A stretch of 64,000 bases of DNA from Sphingomonas sp. (GCF_019635515.1 NZ_JAHBZI010000001.1:496001-560000), one strand, 5' to 3'. Positions 8,932 through 18,713 are shown, counted from the first letter of the stretch. A program made the numbers and translations. The notes: generated by a model not told the origin, from the sequence alone.

Positions 8932-9101
8932 TGGAACATCCCTGTACGCACAAACGGAATCGCCCCCCGTCCGGCGACTCCGGGTTAGGCGGGGGCTGGG
9001 TCCAAAACATGGCCGCATCGGGCCATTTGGGGGCAATCCCGTACACCTGCGCGAAAGGTGAGCGCTGGCATGGGAGGGCGTTCCCCACTAGATGAGGCCG
9101 C

Positions 9102-12011
9102 ATGCCCCCTATCAAGCGCTTGCCGCATTTCGCCTTCCTTGCCCTCATCACGCTCGCCGCGCCGGCCGCGCTTCAGGCGCAGACCGCGCCCCAAAGCGCC
9201 GCCCAGCCGGCGCCGCGCCCGGTCCAGACCGCCGAGGATCCCTGGCTCTACAAGGGCAGCGACCTCGTTCATGACGACGCGTGGAAATTCGGCCGCCTTC
9301 CCAATGGCGTGCGCTATGCGGTGCGCAAGAACGGCGTGCCGCCGGGGCAGGTCTCGGTGCGGGTGCGGATCGATGCCGGATCGCTGATGGAGCGAGATAG
9401 CGAGCGCGGCTTCGCCCATCTGCTCGAGCATCTGAGCTTTCGCGGATCGGTCCATGTGCCCGACGGCGAATCGAAGCGGATCTGGCAGCGTCTCGGCGTG
9501 ACCTTCGGATCGGATTCGAACGCCAGCACCACCTTTACCGCGACCACCTACAAGCTCGATCTGCCGATGGCGACGACGACCGGGCTGGACGAGAGCATGA
9601 AGATCCTGTCGGGCATGATGACCGGCCCGGCGATCACGCCGGCGGCGCTGACCGCCGAGCGCCCGGTGGTGCTCGCCGAGCAGCGCGAGCAGCCGGGGCC
9701 GCAGGTGCGGATGCAGGACGCGCAGCTCGACCTGATCTTCGCCGGCCAGCCGCTCGCCCAGCGCGAGCCGATCGGCACCGTCGAGACGCTGAACGGCGCG
9801 ACCGCCGAGACCGTCCAGGCGTTCCACGACCGCTGGTATCGTCCCGAGCGGGCGGTGGTGATCGTCATCGGCGACATGGATCCGGCGATCCTCGAACAGA
9901 TGGTCGTCAAGCATTTCTCGGACTGGAAGGGCGTGGGCCCGGCGCCCGAGACCCCCGATTTCGGCAAGCCGAGCACCGGCCATCCGGTCGCCGCGAGCAT
10001 CGTCGAATCGGCGATTCCACCGATCGTCATGATGAGCACGCTGCGCCCGTGGACGGTCTTCGCCGACACGGTGATCTTCAACCAGAAGCGGATGATCGAC
10101 CTAGTCGCGATCCGCATCATCAACCGCCGGCTTGAGACGCGCGCGCGGACCGGCGGGACCTTCATCGCCGCCGGTGCCGATCTTTCGGACATCGCGCGTT
10201 CGGCCAATGTCACCACGGTGCAGGTCCTGCCGGCAGGCGAGGACTGGGAAGCGGCGCTGCGCGATGTGCGCGGGGTGATCGCCGACGCGCAGGAAACCCC
10301 GCCGACCCAGGCCGAGATCGACCGTGAGGTCGCCGAGATCGAAGCCGCGTTCAAGCAGCGCATCAACACCGCGCCGGTCGAGGCCGGCGCAAAGATCGCC
10401 GAGGACCTCGCCGAGGCGGTCGACATCAATGAGACCGTTACGACGCCCGAAGCCAGCTACGACATCCTGAAGGGCGCGATCGAAGGCAAGTTCTTCACGC
10501 CCGAGAATGTGCTCGCCGCGTCCAAGCGCGTCTTCGAGGGCACCGCGACCCGCGCGCTGGTCAATATCCACGCGCCCGACGCGAAGGTGCTAACCAAGGT
10601 GACGGCGGCGCTATCGGCCAATGTCACGGCGGCCGGCAACCGCAAGTTCGTCGGGGATGTCAGCTTCGACGCGCTGCCCAAGCTCGGCGCCCCGGGCGTG
10701 GTGGCGCTGCGCCAGACGGTGCTGCCCCTGGTGCAGATCGATCAGGTCACCTTCTCCAACGGCGTCAAGCTGCTGATGCGGCAGGATCAGTCGGAGACGG
10801 GCAAGGTCTATGTCCGCGTCCGCTTCGGTGGCGGGCTCAACGCGCTGCCCGCCAATCGCCAGACCCCGGCCTGGGCCGGCGAACCGGCGCTGATGGCAAG
10901 CGGCATCGGCAGCTATGGCCAGGAAGAGCTCGACGCGCTCACCGGGCGACGCCAGATCGGCGCCGATTTCTCGATCGACGACGACGCTTTCGTGCTGAGC
11001 GCACAGACCACCAAGGACGATCTGTCCGATCAGCTCAAGCTGTTCGCCACCAAGCTGGCGGCGCCGGGCTGGGATCCCAATCCGGTGCTGCGCGCCCGTG
11101 CAGGCATCCTATCGGGCTATGCCGGACTATCGGCTTCGCCGGATGCGGTGTTGTCGCGCGATCTGGACGCGTTGCTCCATTCGAACGATCCGCGCTGGGG
11201 TATCCCGCCGCGTGCGACGATCGATGCGATCACTCCCGAAGCGTTCCGCAAATTCTGGGAGCCCTTGCTCGCGAGCGGGCCGATCGAGGTCTCGGTGTTT
11301 GGCGACATGGACGCCAACGCCACTGTCGACGCCGTTGCCGCCACCTTTGGCGCGCTCGCGCCGCGTCCGGCGAGCACCGCCGCCGCGCCGCCGGTCAAAT
11401 TTCCCGCGCATGTCGCCAAGCCGGTGATCCGCACGCATACCGGCAAGCCGGATCAGGCCGCGGCGGTGATCGCCTGGCCGACCGGTGGCGGCAGCGCCGG
11501 CATCACCGAGAGCCGCAAGCTCGAACTGCTCGCCGCGATCATGCGCGACCGGCTGCTCGATCAGCTGCGCAGCCAGGCCGGGATCAGCTATTCGCCCACC
11601 GTCGCCAGCCAATGGCCGGTCGGCATGGCCTCGGGCGGCAAGCTCATCGCGCTCGGCATGGTGCCGGCCGACAAGACCGATTATTTCTTCAAGCTGTCGC
11701 GCGAGATCGCCGCCGATCTCGTCGCCAAGCCGGTCGATGCCGATGAACTCGAGCGCGCGCTGACCCCGCTCAAGCAATTGCTGATGCGCCAGTCGAGCGG
11801 CAACATGTTCTGGATGCGGCTGGTCGAGGGCGGCACGCGCGATCCGGCGCGGATCGAGGCGGTCAACACGCTGGGGCAGGACATCGCCCTGACGACGCCT
11901 GCGGAAATCCAGGCGCTGGCGGTGAAATATCTCCGCCCCGACAAGGACTGGACGCTGGCGATCGTGCCGGAAGCGGCCAAGCCGGCGAAGGCGGCCAAGG
12001 CCAAGAAGTAG
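9102..12011 (+). CDS. M16 (insulinase/pitrilysin) family zinc metallopeptidase, exported
   Basis: 969 residues with a signal peptide (FAFLALITLAAPAALQAQ). The inverted zinc motif HxxEH is present as HLLEH (His106, Glu109, His110), followed by SFRGSVHVP; the third ligand is expected in VVLAEQREQPG near 190. The length fits four M16 half-domains, of which only the first is catalytic, the usual single-chain clam shell. It should degrade peptides in the periplasm or at the outer membrane. The gene is divergent from the hydroxylase, with 170 bases between them for both promoters. The C-terminus is lysine/alanine-rich (AAKPAKAAKAKK). Confidence 0.92.
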   Translation: MPPIKRLPHFAFLALITLAAPAALQAQTAPQSAAQPAPRPVQTAEDPWLYKGSDLVHDDAWKFGRLPNGVRYAVRKNGVPPGQVSVRVRIDAGSLMERDSERGFAHLLEHLSFRGSVHVPDGESKRIWQRLGVTFGSDSNASTTFTATTYKLDLPMATTTGLDESMKILSGMMTGPAITPAALTAERPVVLAEQREQPGPQVRMQDAQLDLIFAGQPLAQREPIGTVETLNGATAETVQAFHDRWYRPERAVVIVIGDMDPAILEQMVVKHFSDWKGVGPAPETPDFGKPSTGHPVAASIVESAIPPIVMMSTLRPWTVFADTVIFNQKRMIDLVAIRIINRRLETRARTGGTFIAAGADLSDIARSANVTTVQVLPAGEDWEAALRDVRGVIADAQETPPTQAEIDREVAEIEAAFKQRINTAPVEAGAKIAEDLAEAVDINETVTTPEASYDILKGAIEGKFFTPENVLAASKRVFEGTATRALVNIHAPDAKVLTKVTAALSANVTAAGNRKFVGDVSFDALPKLGAPGVVALRQTVLPLVQIDQVTFSNGVKLLMRQDQSETGKVYVRVRFGGGLNALPANRQTPAWAGEPALMASGIGSYGQEELDALTGRRQIGADFSIDDDAFVLSAQTTKDDLSDQLKLFATKLAAPGWDPNPVLRARAGILSGYAGLSASPDAVLSRDLDALLHSNDPRWGIPPRATIDAITPEAFRKFWEPLLASGPIEVSVFGDMDANATVDAVAATFGALAPRPASTAAAPPVKFPAHVAKPVIRTHTGKPDQAAAVIAWPTGGGSAGITESRKLELLAAIMRDRLLDQLRSQAGISYSPTVASQWPVGMASGGKLIALGMVPADKTDYFFKLSREIAADLVAKPVDADELERALTPLKQLLMRQSSGNMFWMRLVEGGTRDPARIEAVNTLGQDIALTTPAEIQALAVKYLRPDKDWTLAIVPEAAKPAKAAKAKK

Positions 12012-12074
12012 CAGCTTGGCGGAATGCCGCCCGCGCGGTTAGGCTTGCCGGTGTGGAACCGGAGAGTTGCGCGC

Positions 12075-12461
12075 ATGGCATTTAACCGGATCGGCTGCGC
12101 CATATTGGTGGTCGTCGTTGCGCCACTGGCGCTGCTGTCCTCGTGCCCGCGGCCAGCGTGGAATCAATCGAGCCTGAAGGCGATCAAGGCCGAGTCGGAC
12201 ATGCTGATGACCACCTATCCGGTCCATCCGGTCGATCGTTCGACCGAGGTGCCCCAGGACAAGTGGCCGCCGGCCATCGCCAGGCTCGAGCCATATTCCG
12301 TGACCGTCTTCGATTGGGGTGTCGAGATCTCGACCAGGCCGGGTTTTGACGGTGGCTGGGGCTATGGCGTCCCGCGCAGCGGCAAGAAGACGGACCTGTC
12401 GATGCTCCCTGAGTGCTGGTCGGAAGTAAGCCCGGGCCTGTTCTGGCACGGGCCCTGCTGA
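12075..12461 (+). CDS. Hypothetical lipoprotein
   Basis: 128 residues starting MAFNRIGCAILVVVVAPLAL and followed by LSSC, a plausible lipobox with the lipidated cysteine near 24. The mature part is short and has no motif I recognise. Cysteines occur only near the C-terminus (PECWSEV, GPC). It starts 63 bases after the peptidase stop and ends 10 bases before the converging acyl-CoA ligase gene. An upstream in-frame start at 12024 would bury the signal sequence and was not used. Confidence 0.6.
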   Translation: MAFNRIGCAILVVVVAPLALLSSCPRPAWNQSSLKAIKAESDMLMTTYPVHPVDRSTEVPQDKWPPAIARLEPYSVTVFDWGVEISTRPGFDGGWGYGVPRSGKKTDLSMLPECWSEVSPGLFWHGPC

Positions 12462-12471
12462 TCGTTCTGGT

Positions 12472-14283
12472 TCAGTAAAGCGCGTCCAGCCTTTCGCCAT
12501 AAGCCTGCTTCAGCACGTGCCGGCGGATCTTCAGGCTCGGGGTCAGCTGCTCGTTCTCGATCGTGAACGGGCCATCGGCGATGATGAACTTGCGGACGCG
12601 CTCGATCACAGACAGCTCCTTGTTGACCCGCTCGACCGCCTCGCCAAGCGCCTTCTTGTAGTCGGGATCGTGCGCCAGCTCCTTGAAGTCGCACTTGCTG
12701 CCCGAGTGCGCGCACCATTCCTGAGTCCATTCGGGATCCGGGACGATCACCGCGGTCATATAGGGCCGCTTGTCGCCGGCGATCATCGCCTGAACGATTT
12801 CGTTCTGGAGCGTCAGCATCCCCTCGACCTTTTGCGGCGCGACATTGTCGCCCTTGTCGTTGACGATGATGTCCTTCTTGCGGTCGGTGATCTTGATCCG
12901 GCCCTTCTCGTCGATCAGCCCGATATCGCCGGTATGGAGCCAGGGGCCTTTGTCGGGCTCCGCCGGGTCTGGCTTCAGGACGCGGGCGGTCTCCTCCTCG
13001 TTGCGCCAATAGCCGTGCATGACCAGTTCGCCGCGCACGAGGATCTCGCCATCGGGCGCGATCTTGACCTCGACGCCCTCCAGCGCCGGCCCGACCGTGT
13101 CCATCTTGAGCCCCGCCTTGGGGCGGTTGCACGAGATCACCGGCGCGCTCTCGGTCTGGCCATAGCCCTGGAGGAAAGTCAGCCCCAGCGAAGTGAAGAA
13201 ATTGCCGACCTCGGGATTGAGCGGCGCGCCGCCCGAGACCATCGCCTTGATCCGCCCGCCGAACTTCTTTGCGAGCTTGGGCCGCAGCGTGGCGTTGAGG
13301 AACAGGTTCATCGGCACGTCGGTGATCGGCACGCGGCCCTTCGCCGCCTTGTTGCCGATCGAAACGGCGCGATCGAGCAGGTAATTGGCGAACTTGCCCT
13401 GCTTCTCGACTTGCTTGACGATCCGCGTGCGCAGCACCTCGAACAGGCGCGGGACGACGACCATGATCGTCGGGCGCACTTCCTCGATGTTCGAGGCGAG
13501 CTTCTCCAGCCCTTCGGAATAATAGATTTCCGCGCCGAGCCCGATCGGGAAATGCTGGCCGCCGGTATGCTCATAGGCGTGGCTGAGCGGCAGGAAGCTC
13601 AGGAACACTTCGTCCTCCCAGCCGAAATCCTCCGAGATCAGCGAGCAGCACCCCTCGACATTGTGCAGGATCGCGCCGTGATGCTGCATCACGCCGCGCG
13701 GGCTTCCGCCGGTGCCGCTGGTGTAGATGATGCAGGCGGTGTCCTCGCGCAGCAGGCTGTCCGCGCGCGCCGCGGCTTCGCTCGCCGGGGTGTCGTGCCT
13801 GGCGATCAGATCGTGCCAGTCATGGAAATCGAGCGCGCCCTGCTGGCCGATGCGGACCTCGTCGATGCCGATGATCATCCGCGCCGAGGAAGCGCGGATC
13901 GCGGCGGGGAGCAAAGTCTTGGCGAGCTTGGTGTTCGAGACCACAATGGCGCAGGCGCCCGAATTCTCGATGATATGCTGGTGATCGCGCTCGGTGTTGG
14001 TGGTGTAGGTCGGCACGGTGATGCAGCCGGCCGCCATGATCGCGAGATCGGTGATGCAGAATTCGGGGCGGTTCTCGCTGACCAGCATGACGCGGTCGCC
14101 GCGCTTCAATCCCAATGCGGTGAAGGCACTGGCGAGGCTGGCGACCTGCCGCGCGGCGTCCGCCCAGCTCGTCGGCTGCCAGGCGCCGCCGGTCTTGTGC
14201 CACAGGAACGGCTTGTCGCCCTTCTCACGGGCGCGCGCGAAAAACATCGCGACGAGATTTTCGAACCGTTCGAGCTTGCGCAT
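12472..14283 (-). CDS. Long-chain fatty acid-CoA ligase (AMP-forming)
   Basis: A 603-residue ANL-superfamily enzyme that activates fatty acids with ATP and CoA. The P-loop-like motif is CIIYTSGTGGSPRGVM (~residues 188-203). The later core motifs GYGQTESAP, LHTGDIGLIDEKGRI and DRKKDIIVNDKGDNVAP (C-terminal hinge and lid) are all present. The overall pattern resembles FAA1/FadD15-type ligases. It feeds beta-oxidation or lipid synthesis in the cytoplasm or at the inner membrane. It is followed upstream on the strand by the ggt gene, 43 bases away. Confidence 0.92.
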   Translation of the reverse strand: MRKLERFENLVAMFFARAREKGDKPFLWHKTGGAWQPTSWADAARQVASLASAFTALGLKRGDRVMLVSENRPEFCITDLAIMAAGCITVPTYTTNTERDHQHIIENSGACAIVVSNTKLAKTLLPAAIRASSARMIIGIDEVRIGQQGALDFHDWHDLIARHDTPASEAAARADSLLREDTACIIYTSGTGGSPRGVMQHHGAILHNVEGCCSLISEDFGWEDEVFLSFLPLSHAYEHTGGQHFPIGLGAEIYYSEGLEKLASNIEEVRPTIMVVVPRLFEVLRTRIVKQVEKQGKFANYLLDRAVSIGNKAAKGRVPITDVPMNLFLNATLRPKLAKKFGGRIKAMVSGGAPLNPEVGNFFTSLGLTFLQGYGQTESAPVISCNRPKAGLKMDTVGPALEGVEVKIAPDGEILVRGELVMHGYWRNEEETARVLKPDPAEPDKGPWLHTGDIGLIDEKGRIKITDRKKDIIVNDKGDNVAPQKVEGMLTLQNEIVQAMIAGDKRPYMTAVIVPDPEWTQEWCAHSGSKCDFKELAHDPDYKKALGEAVERVNKELSVIERVRKFIIADGPFTIENEQLTPSLKIRRHVLKQAYGERLDALY

Positions 14284-14326
14284 ATCGTCCCTCTCCGAGC
14301 GCCGCTTGTGCGGCGTCTCCCCTGTA

Positions 14327-16045
14327 TTACTCCGCCGGGCGGTTCGGCGTGGCGCCCACCCGGGTGATCGTGCTGGTGCTGCCGTCCTGCTGCATCACCA
14401 CGCCTTCGCTGCGCGGATCGGCGGCGCCGGCCCAGCCAGCGCCGACCCGCTCGATGGCATTGGCCTTGAGGCCCAGCGGCATGACCTGGACGCGCTCGCC
14501 CAACGCCTCAAGCGCCGGGACCATCGCCTCGCGCTCGGTGCCCTTTTCGACGAAAGCGGTCGCGCCCGGCGCGTAGATCAGGCCCAGCGCGACCGCGTCC
14601 TGCGCCGGCAAATTCCAGTCGATCACCCCCATGATCGCCTTGGCCACCTGGGCGATGATCGTGGAGCCGCCGGCCGCGCCGACCGCCAGACGAACCTCGC
14701 CGTTCGGCGCATAGACGATCGACGGCGCCATCGAACTACGCGGGCGCTTGCCCCCCTCGACGCGGTTGGCGACGAGATAGCCGTCCTTGACCGGCACGAT
14801 GTCGAAATCGGTGAGCTCGTTGTTGAGCATCGTGCCATCGACCGACAGCCCCGATCCGAACGAGCCCTCGATGGTGGTCGTCACCTGCGCGATGTTGCCG
14901 GCGCCGTCGGCGACCGAGAGCGAGGTGGTGCCGGGCACTTCGCTGGGCGTGACGCTGATCCGCTTGGGCGCCCCTCGGGGCGTGCCGGCGGTGACGCTCG
15001 CCATCGACCGGTCGGCGCTGATCAGCGCCGAGCGGCTGGCGATATATTTCCTGTCGAGCAGCCCCTTGATCGGGACCTTCACATAATCGGGATCGCCGAC
15101 ATAACGGTCGCGATCCGCATAAGCGAGGCGCGAGCTTTCGGCGAACAGATGCCAGGCGACGGGCGAATCCTTGCCGAGTGCCGCCATGTCGAAGCGTTCG
15201 AGCTGCTTGAGGATCATCAGCACCGCGACCCCGCCCGAAGACGGCGGACCCATCGAGCAGATCTTGTGCTTGCGATAGCTGCCGCACAGCGCCGGACGAT
15301 CCTTGGCATCATAGGCGGCGAGATCGCCGATGGTCATTTTCGAAGGGTTGCGCGCGGCATTGTTGACGCGGGCGACGAGCTTCTCGGCCTGCGGCCCGAT
15401 ATAGAAGCTGTCCGGCCCCAATTTGGCGACGCGCTCGAGCAGATCGGCCTGTTCGGGGTTGCGCGCGGTGGCGCCGATCGCGAGCGGCTTGCCGTCGGCG
15501 CCGGCGAACAGCGCCCTGGTGCTCGCCTCGACATGGCCGGCATAGCTGTTGAGCGCGAAGTTGAGGCGCGACGAGACTTGGAAACCGTCCCGCGCCAGCC
15601 GGATCGCGGGTTCGAACAAGGCGGCCCAGGGCAGCTTGCCGGCGCGGCGATGCGCCATCGCCATCGCCCGCAACGTTCCGGGCACGCCGACGCTGCGCCC
15701 GCCGGGGACGGCATCGGCATGGCTGAGCGGCTTGCCGTCCGGCCCGAAGAACCAGCGCATATCCGCGGCCATCGGCGCGGCTTCGCGGCCGTCTATGGTG
15801 GCCGTCCGCTTCCGCCCGGCATCGTACTGGACGATGAACGCGCCACCGCCGATCCCGGCGCTTTGCGGCTCGACGACGTTGAGCGCGAGCATCACCGCGA
15901 TCGCCGCGTCGGTGGCGCTGCCGCCCTTGCGGAGTATCTCGGCGCCGGCCGCCGCGGCGCGGGGATCGGCGGCGCTGACCACGCCCTGCGCCATGGCCGC
16001 GAATGGCAGGAACAGGGCGATGAGGAGCATGGCGAGCTTTTTCAT
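14327..16045 (-). CDS. ggt: Gamma-glutamyltransferase
   Basis: A 572-residue periplasmic Ntn-hydrolase that cleaves gamma-glutamyl bonds of glutathione. A signal peptide is clear (MLLIALFLPFAAMAQG). The proenzyme would self-cleave before the nucleophilic threonine in PGTTSLSVAD (Thr373/374). The small subunit continues with GSGLSVDGTMLNNELTDFD, and the oxyanion and substrate loop CSMGPPSSGG appears earlier (~263-272). Length and motif order are normal. It lies between pyrD and the acyl-CoA ligase on the same strand with short gaps. It probably allows use of extracellular glutathione as an amino acid source. Confidence 0.93.
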   Translation of the reverse strand: MKKLAMLLIALFLPFAAMAQGVVSAADPRAAAAGAEILRKGGSATDAAIAVMLALNVVEPQSAGIGGGAFIVQYDAGRKRTATIDGREAAPMAADMRWFFGPDGKPLSHADAVPGGRSVGVPGTLRAMAMAHRRAGKLPWAALFEPAIRLARDGFQVSSRLNFALNSYAGHVEASTRALFAGADGKPLAIGATARNPEQADLLERVAKLGPDSFYIGPQAEKLVARVNNAARNPSKMTIGDLAAYDAKDRPALCGSYRKHKICSMGPPSSGGVAVLMILKQLERFDMAALGKDSPVAWHLFAESSRLAYADRDRYVGDPDYVKVPIKGLLDRKYIASRSALISADRSMASVTAGTPRGAPKRISVTPSEVPGTTSLSVADGAGNIAQVTTTIEGSFGSGLSVDGTMLNNELTDFDIVPVKDGYLVANRVEGGKRPRSSMAPSIVYAPNGEVRLAVGAAGGSTIIAQVAKAIMGVIDWNLPAQDAVALGLIYAPGATAFVEKGTEREAMVPALEALGERVQVMPLGLKANAIERVGAGWAGAADPRSEGVVMQQDGSTSTITRVGATPNRPAE

Positions 16046-16090
16046 GGCCGCAGGATTAGCCCGGTTTGGCGCGGTGGCAAAGACGCTACG

Positions 16091-17068
16091 TCAGCGAAGC
16101 GCGCGGACGATCTCGCGAACCAGGCCGGGGCCCTTATAGACCAGTGCCGAATAGATCTGGACCATCGCCGCGCCGGCATCCACGCGGCGCCTGGCTTCGT
16201 CGCCGCTATCGATGCCGCCGGCGGAGATCAGCGGGAGCTGGGCGCCCGATGCCTCGCGCGCCTCGATCAGTTTGGCGAGCGCCAGGTCGCGCAAGGGCTT
16301 GCCCGACAGGCCGCCCGCTTCGCTCGCGTTGCGCGAGACAAGCGGAGGGCGCGTGATGGTCGTGTTCGAGACGATCAGCGCATCGATACGATTGTCGATC
16401 GCCGCGCGGACGGCGCCGTCGATTCCGGCGCGGTCGAGATCGGGTGCGATCTTGAGGAACAAGGGCGTGCCGCCTCGCGCGGCATCGGCGGCGGCGAGCA
16501 GCTCATCGAGCGCGGGGCGTGATTGCAGGTCGCGCAGCCCCGGCGTGTTGGGCGAGCTGACGTTGATGGCGATATAGTCGGCAAGGGGCGCCGCCTTGGC
16601 GATGCCGGTCGCGTAGTCGGCGACGCGGTCGTCGCTATCCTTGTTGGCGCCGACATTGATGCCAAGTACGCCCTTGCGCTTGCCCAGTTTGGCGATGCGG
16701 GCGAGCGCGGCGTCGATCCCTTTGTTGTTGAAGCCCATGCGGTTGATCACCGCTTCGTCCTCGGCCAGCCGGAACAGCCGCGGCCTGGGGTTGCCCGGCT
16801 GCGGGCGCGGCGTCAGCGTACCGACCTCGACCGCGCCGAAGCCCAGCGCGAGCAGCCCGGGGATCGCTTCGGCGTCCTTGTCGAGCCCGGCGGCGAGCCC
16901 GACTCGATTGGGGAAGGTCACCCCGGCGATCGTAACTTGCGAGGAATCGTCCGTAACGGACGAAAAAGGCGTGCCGATGTTGCCCCAGAGTGACAGTGTC
17001 CGGATCGCCGCCCGGTGGGCGCGTTCGGCGTCGAGCGTGAACAGTGCGGAACGGAGCGGAAAGGTCAT
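16091..17068 (-). CDS. pyrD: Dihydroorotate dehydrogenase (quinone)
   Basis: A class 2 membrane-associated FMN enzyme oxidising dihydroorotate to orotate with quinone in pyrimidine synthesis. The ATG at 17068 gives 325 residues beginning MTFPLRSALFTLDAERAHRA, whose N-terminal helix is the class 2 quinone-binding extension. Core motifs include VEVGTLTPRPQPGNPRPRLF, NRMGFNN, YIAINVSSPNTPGLR (active-site Ser) and ISAGGIDSG. The longer in-frame extension upstream was rejected because it lacks similarity to the family start. A stem-loop and the AraC-type gene lie on the other side. Confidence 0.93.
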   Translation of the reverse strand: MTFPLRSALFTLDAERAHRAAIRTLSLWGNIGTPFSSVTDDSSQVTIAGVTFPNRVGLAAGLDKDAEAIPGLLALGFGAVEVGTLTPRPQPGNPRPRLFRLAEDEAVINRMGFNNKGIDAALARIAKLGKRKGVLGINVGANKDSDDRVADYATGIAKAAPLADYIAINVSSPNTPGLRDLQSRPALDELLAAADAARGGTPLFLKIAPDLDRAGIDGAVRAAIDNRIDALIVSNTTITRPPLVSRNASEAGGLSGKPLRDLALAKLIEAREASGAQLPLISAGGIDSGDEARRRVDAGAAMVQIYSALVYKGPGLVREIVRALR

Positions 17069-17207
17069 GGCTGGCCGCCTTTCGCACCTGAATTCCCCTC
17101 CGTCAAAACGCGGATGTCGGTTTCGTCCAATCCCCATCTGGCGAAATGGAATAGGTGGCAAATGCGACCCGAGGGTCCCGCTTTAAACAGGGGATCCTTC
17201 ACTTCAG

Positions 17208-17240
17208 GGCCCGGCCGGCTTGCTGGCCGGGCCACTTTTC
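17208..17240 (+). terminator. Rho-independent terminator-like hairpin between pyrD and the AraC-type gene
   Basis: GGCCCGGCCGGC, a TT loop and GCTGGCCGGGCC form a 12-bp stem with one G-U pair, followed by ACTTTTCTGT. It faces the plus strand inside a 236-base gap between divergent genes. No plus-strand gene ends just before it, so it would stop a short transcript (possibly a small RNA) or act as a leader attenuator for the downstream regulator. The T-run is short. Confidence 0.5.
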
Positions 17241-17304
17241 TGTCCGCCGCGTTCCCTGTATCCTGACCACAGGCAAAATTCCGGCAAGGGGCGGCGGGTT
17301 CGGC

Positions 17305-18231
17305 ATGCGGGGCGCAAGCGATCGATTGTTGATTGACGATCCGGATGCCCGGGCCGCGCCGGCGCCGACCATCGAGTTACGCAACGCGACCGGCGCGCTG
17401 ATGCCGCACGTCGAATCCTATTATCTGTTCCGCTTCGACGCGCGGGACATCGACGGCGTCGAGCGCGTCGATCTCGGCCAGTTGCGCTTCATGATCCGCG
17501 GCGAGGGGGAGGTGACCTTTCCCGATGGCCATGTCGAGAAGACCCGGCCGATCATGGTCAACGGCCCCGGCACCGCCGCGGCGCGCTACCGTATGAACGG
17601 GCCGTTCCACTGCTTCGGTGTGTCGCTGCGCGCGATCGGCTGGAAGGCGCTGATCGGGCTGCCGGCGGACAAGGTCGCCGATCATATCGTCGATGGCGAG
17701 AAGCTGTTTTGCGAGCAGGCGCCGATGCTGCTCCAGCGGCTGCGCAAGATGACCACGCTCGACGAGATGATCGCGGCGGTCGAACCGTTGCTCAAGATGC
17801 GCCAATATGAGGTCAAGCCGGTGCCCAAGGCGCATTTGGTCTTCCTCGGCGCGATCCGCGAATGGGCGGCGGGGGGCGATCCCTCGCTCGATCAGCTCTA
17901 CGCGCTGATCCGCGCCAAATCGAATATCGGCGAGCGCCAGGTGCAGCGGCTGTGCAAGGAATATTTCGCCGGAAGCCCCGCGCATCTGCGCCGCAAGTTC
18001 CGCGCGATCGGCGCGGCGATGCGCATCTATCAAGGCGCTCGGGTCGAGGATGTCGTCGGGCCGTTTTCGGATCAGTCGCATATGATCAACGAGATCCGCC
18101 ACTTCACCGGCCATACCCCGACCAGCCTGCGGTCGGGGATCGATCCGGTGCTGGCGGTGACGCTCGATAACGAGACCTTCCATTTCCTGCCCGATGTAAT
18201 CCCCGAATCGGTTGACCTCAGGCGCCGCTAG
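17305..18231 (+). CDS. AraC family transcriptional regulator
   Basis: 308 residues. The N-terminal part (~1-190) is an AraC-type sensing domain without an obvious known ligand motif. The C-terminal ~100 residues are the double helix-turn-helix: IGERQVQRLCKEYFAGSPAHL followed by FSDQSHMINEIRHFTGHTPTS, the signature second helix and PxxxR-like end. The ATG at 17305 is chosen as the first start giving a family-like length; the Shine-Dalgarno site is weak. It lies just upstream of the SUF operon but is separated from it by 53 bases with their own palindrome. The target is unknown. Confidence 0.85.
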   Translation: MRGASDRLLIDDPDARAAPAPTIELRNATGALMPHVESYYLFRFDARDIDGVERVDLGQLRFMIRGEGEVTFPDGHVEKTRPIMVNGPGTAAARYRMNGPFHCFGVSLRAIGWKALIGLPADKVADHIVDGEKLFCEQAPMLLQRLRKMTTLDEMIAAVEPLLKMRQYEVKPVPKAHLVFLGAIREWAAGGDPSLDQLYALIRAKSNIGERQVQRLCKEYFAGSPAHLRRKFRAIGAAMRIYQGARVEDVVGPFSDQSHMINEIRHFTGHTPTSLRSGIDPVLAVTLDNETFHFLPDVIPESVDLRRR

Positions 18232-18265
18232 GCCCACATGCGCAATCGGATCGAATTGATCTGAT

Positions 18266-18282
18266 TTGAGAGTCATTCGCAA
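18266..18282 (+). promoter_or_regulatory. Imperfect palindrome at the SUF operon start, candidate iron-responsive operator
   Basis: TTGAGAGTCATTCGCAA, an imperfect 17-base palindrome ending two bases before the ATG of the Rrf2 regulator gene. It resembles the perfect TTGCGAGTTACTCGCAA at 63581 upstream of the TonB receptor. Both look like Fur-type boxes seen before iron genes in alphaproteobacteria. The position so close to the start codon suggests a very short or absent leader. Confidence 0.5.
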
Positions 18283-18284
18283 TA

Positions 18285-18713
18285 ATGCGTCTTTCGAGCC
18301 TTGCCGATTATGCGGTGGTGATGATGTCCGCGGCCGCGCGCCATTGCGGCAGCATCCGGTTGAACGCGACGTTGCTCGCCGACGAGACCGGTCTGCCGCT
18401 GCCGACGGTGCAGAAGCTGGTGAGCAAGCTTTCGGGCGCGGGGCTGATCGAATCGACACGCGGCACCGGTGGCGGCTTTCGCCTGTCGCGCCCGCCCGCG
18501 GCGATCAGCCTGGCCGATATCGTCGAGGCGATCGAGGGCCCGATCGCGATGACCGCCTGTGTCGATGCCGGCAAGCATGATTGCCATGTTGAGGATAGCT
18601 GCCGGGTCAAGCCGCATATGGGGGCGGTCAACGGCGCGGTGCGCGGGGCGCTGGCCGGGGTGTCGCTGGCGAGCCTTTCGGCCCAGCCCGTCCAGATGGC
18701 GGAGCACGCATGA
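18285..18713 (+). CDS. SUF system Fe-S cluster assembly regulator (Rrf2/IscR family)
   Basis: A 142-residue winged-helix regulator. The N-terminal Rrf2 helix-turn-helix is standard ([14 protein letters not shown], then [16 protein letters not shown] and [11 protein letters not shown]). Three cysteines at 92, 100 and 106 ([14 protein letters not shown]) are spaced to hold a 2Fe-2S cluster, as in IscR. It would sense cluster supply and control the operon it begins. The stop overlaps the sufB start by ATGA, so translation is coupled. Confidence 0.9.
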   Translation: MRLSSLADYAVVMMSAAARHCGSIRLNATLLADETGLPLPTVQKLVSKLSGAGLIESTRGTGGGFRLSRPPAAISLADIVEAIEGPIAMTACVDAGKHDCHVEDSCRVKPHMGAVNGAVRGALAGVSLASLSAQPVQMAEHA

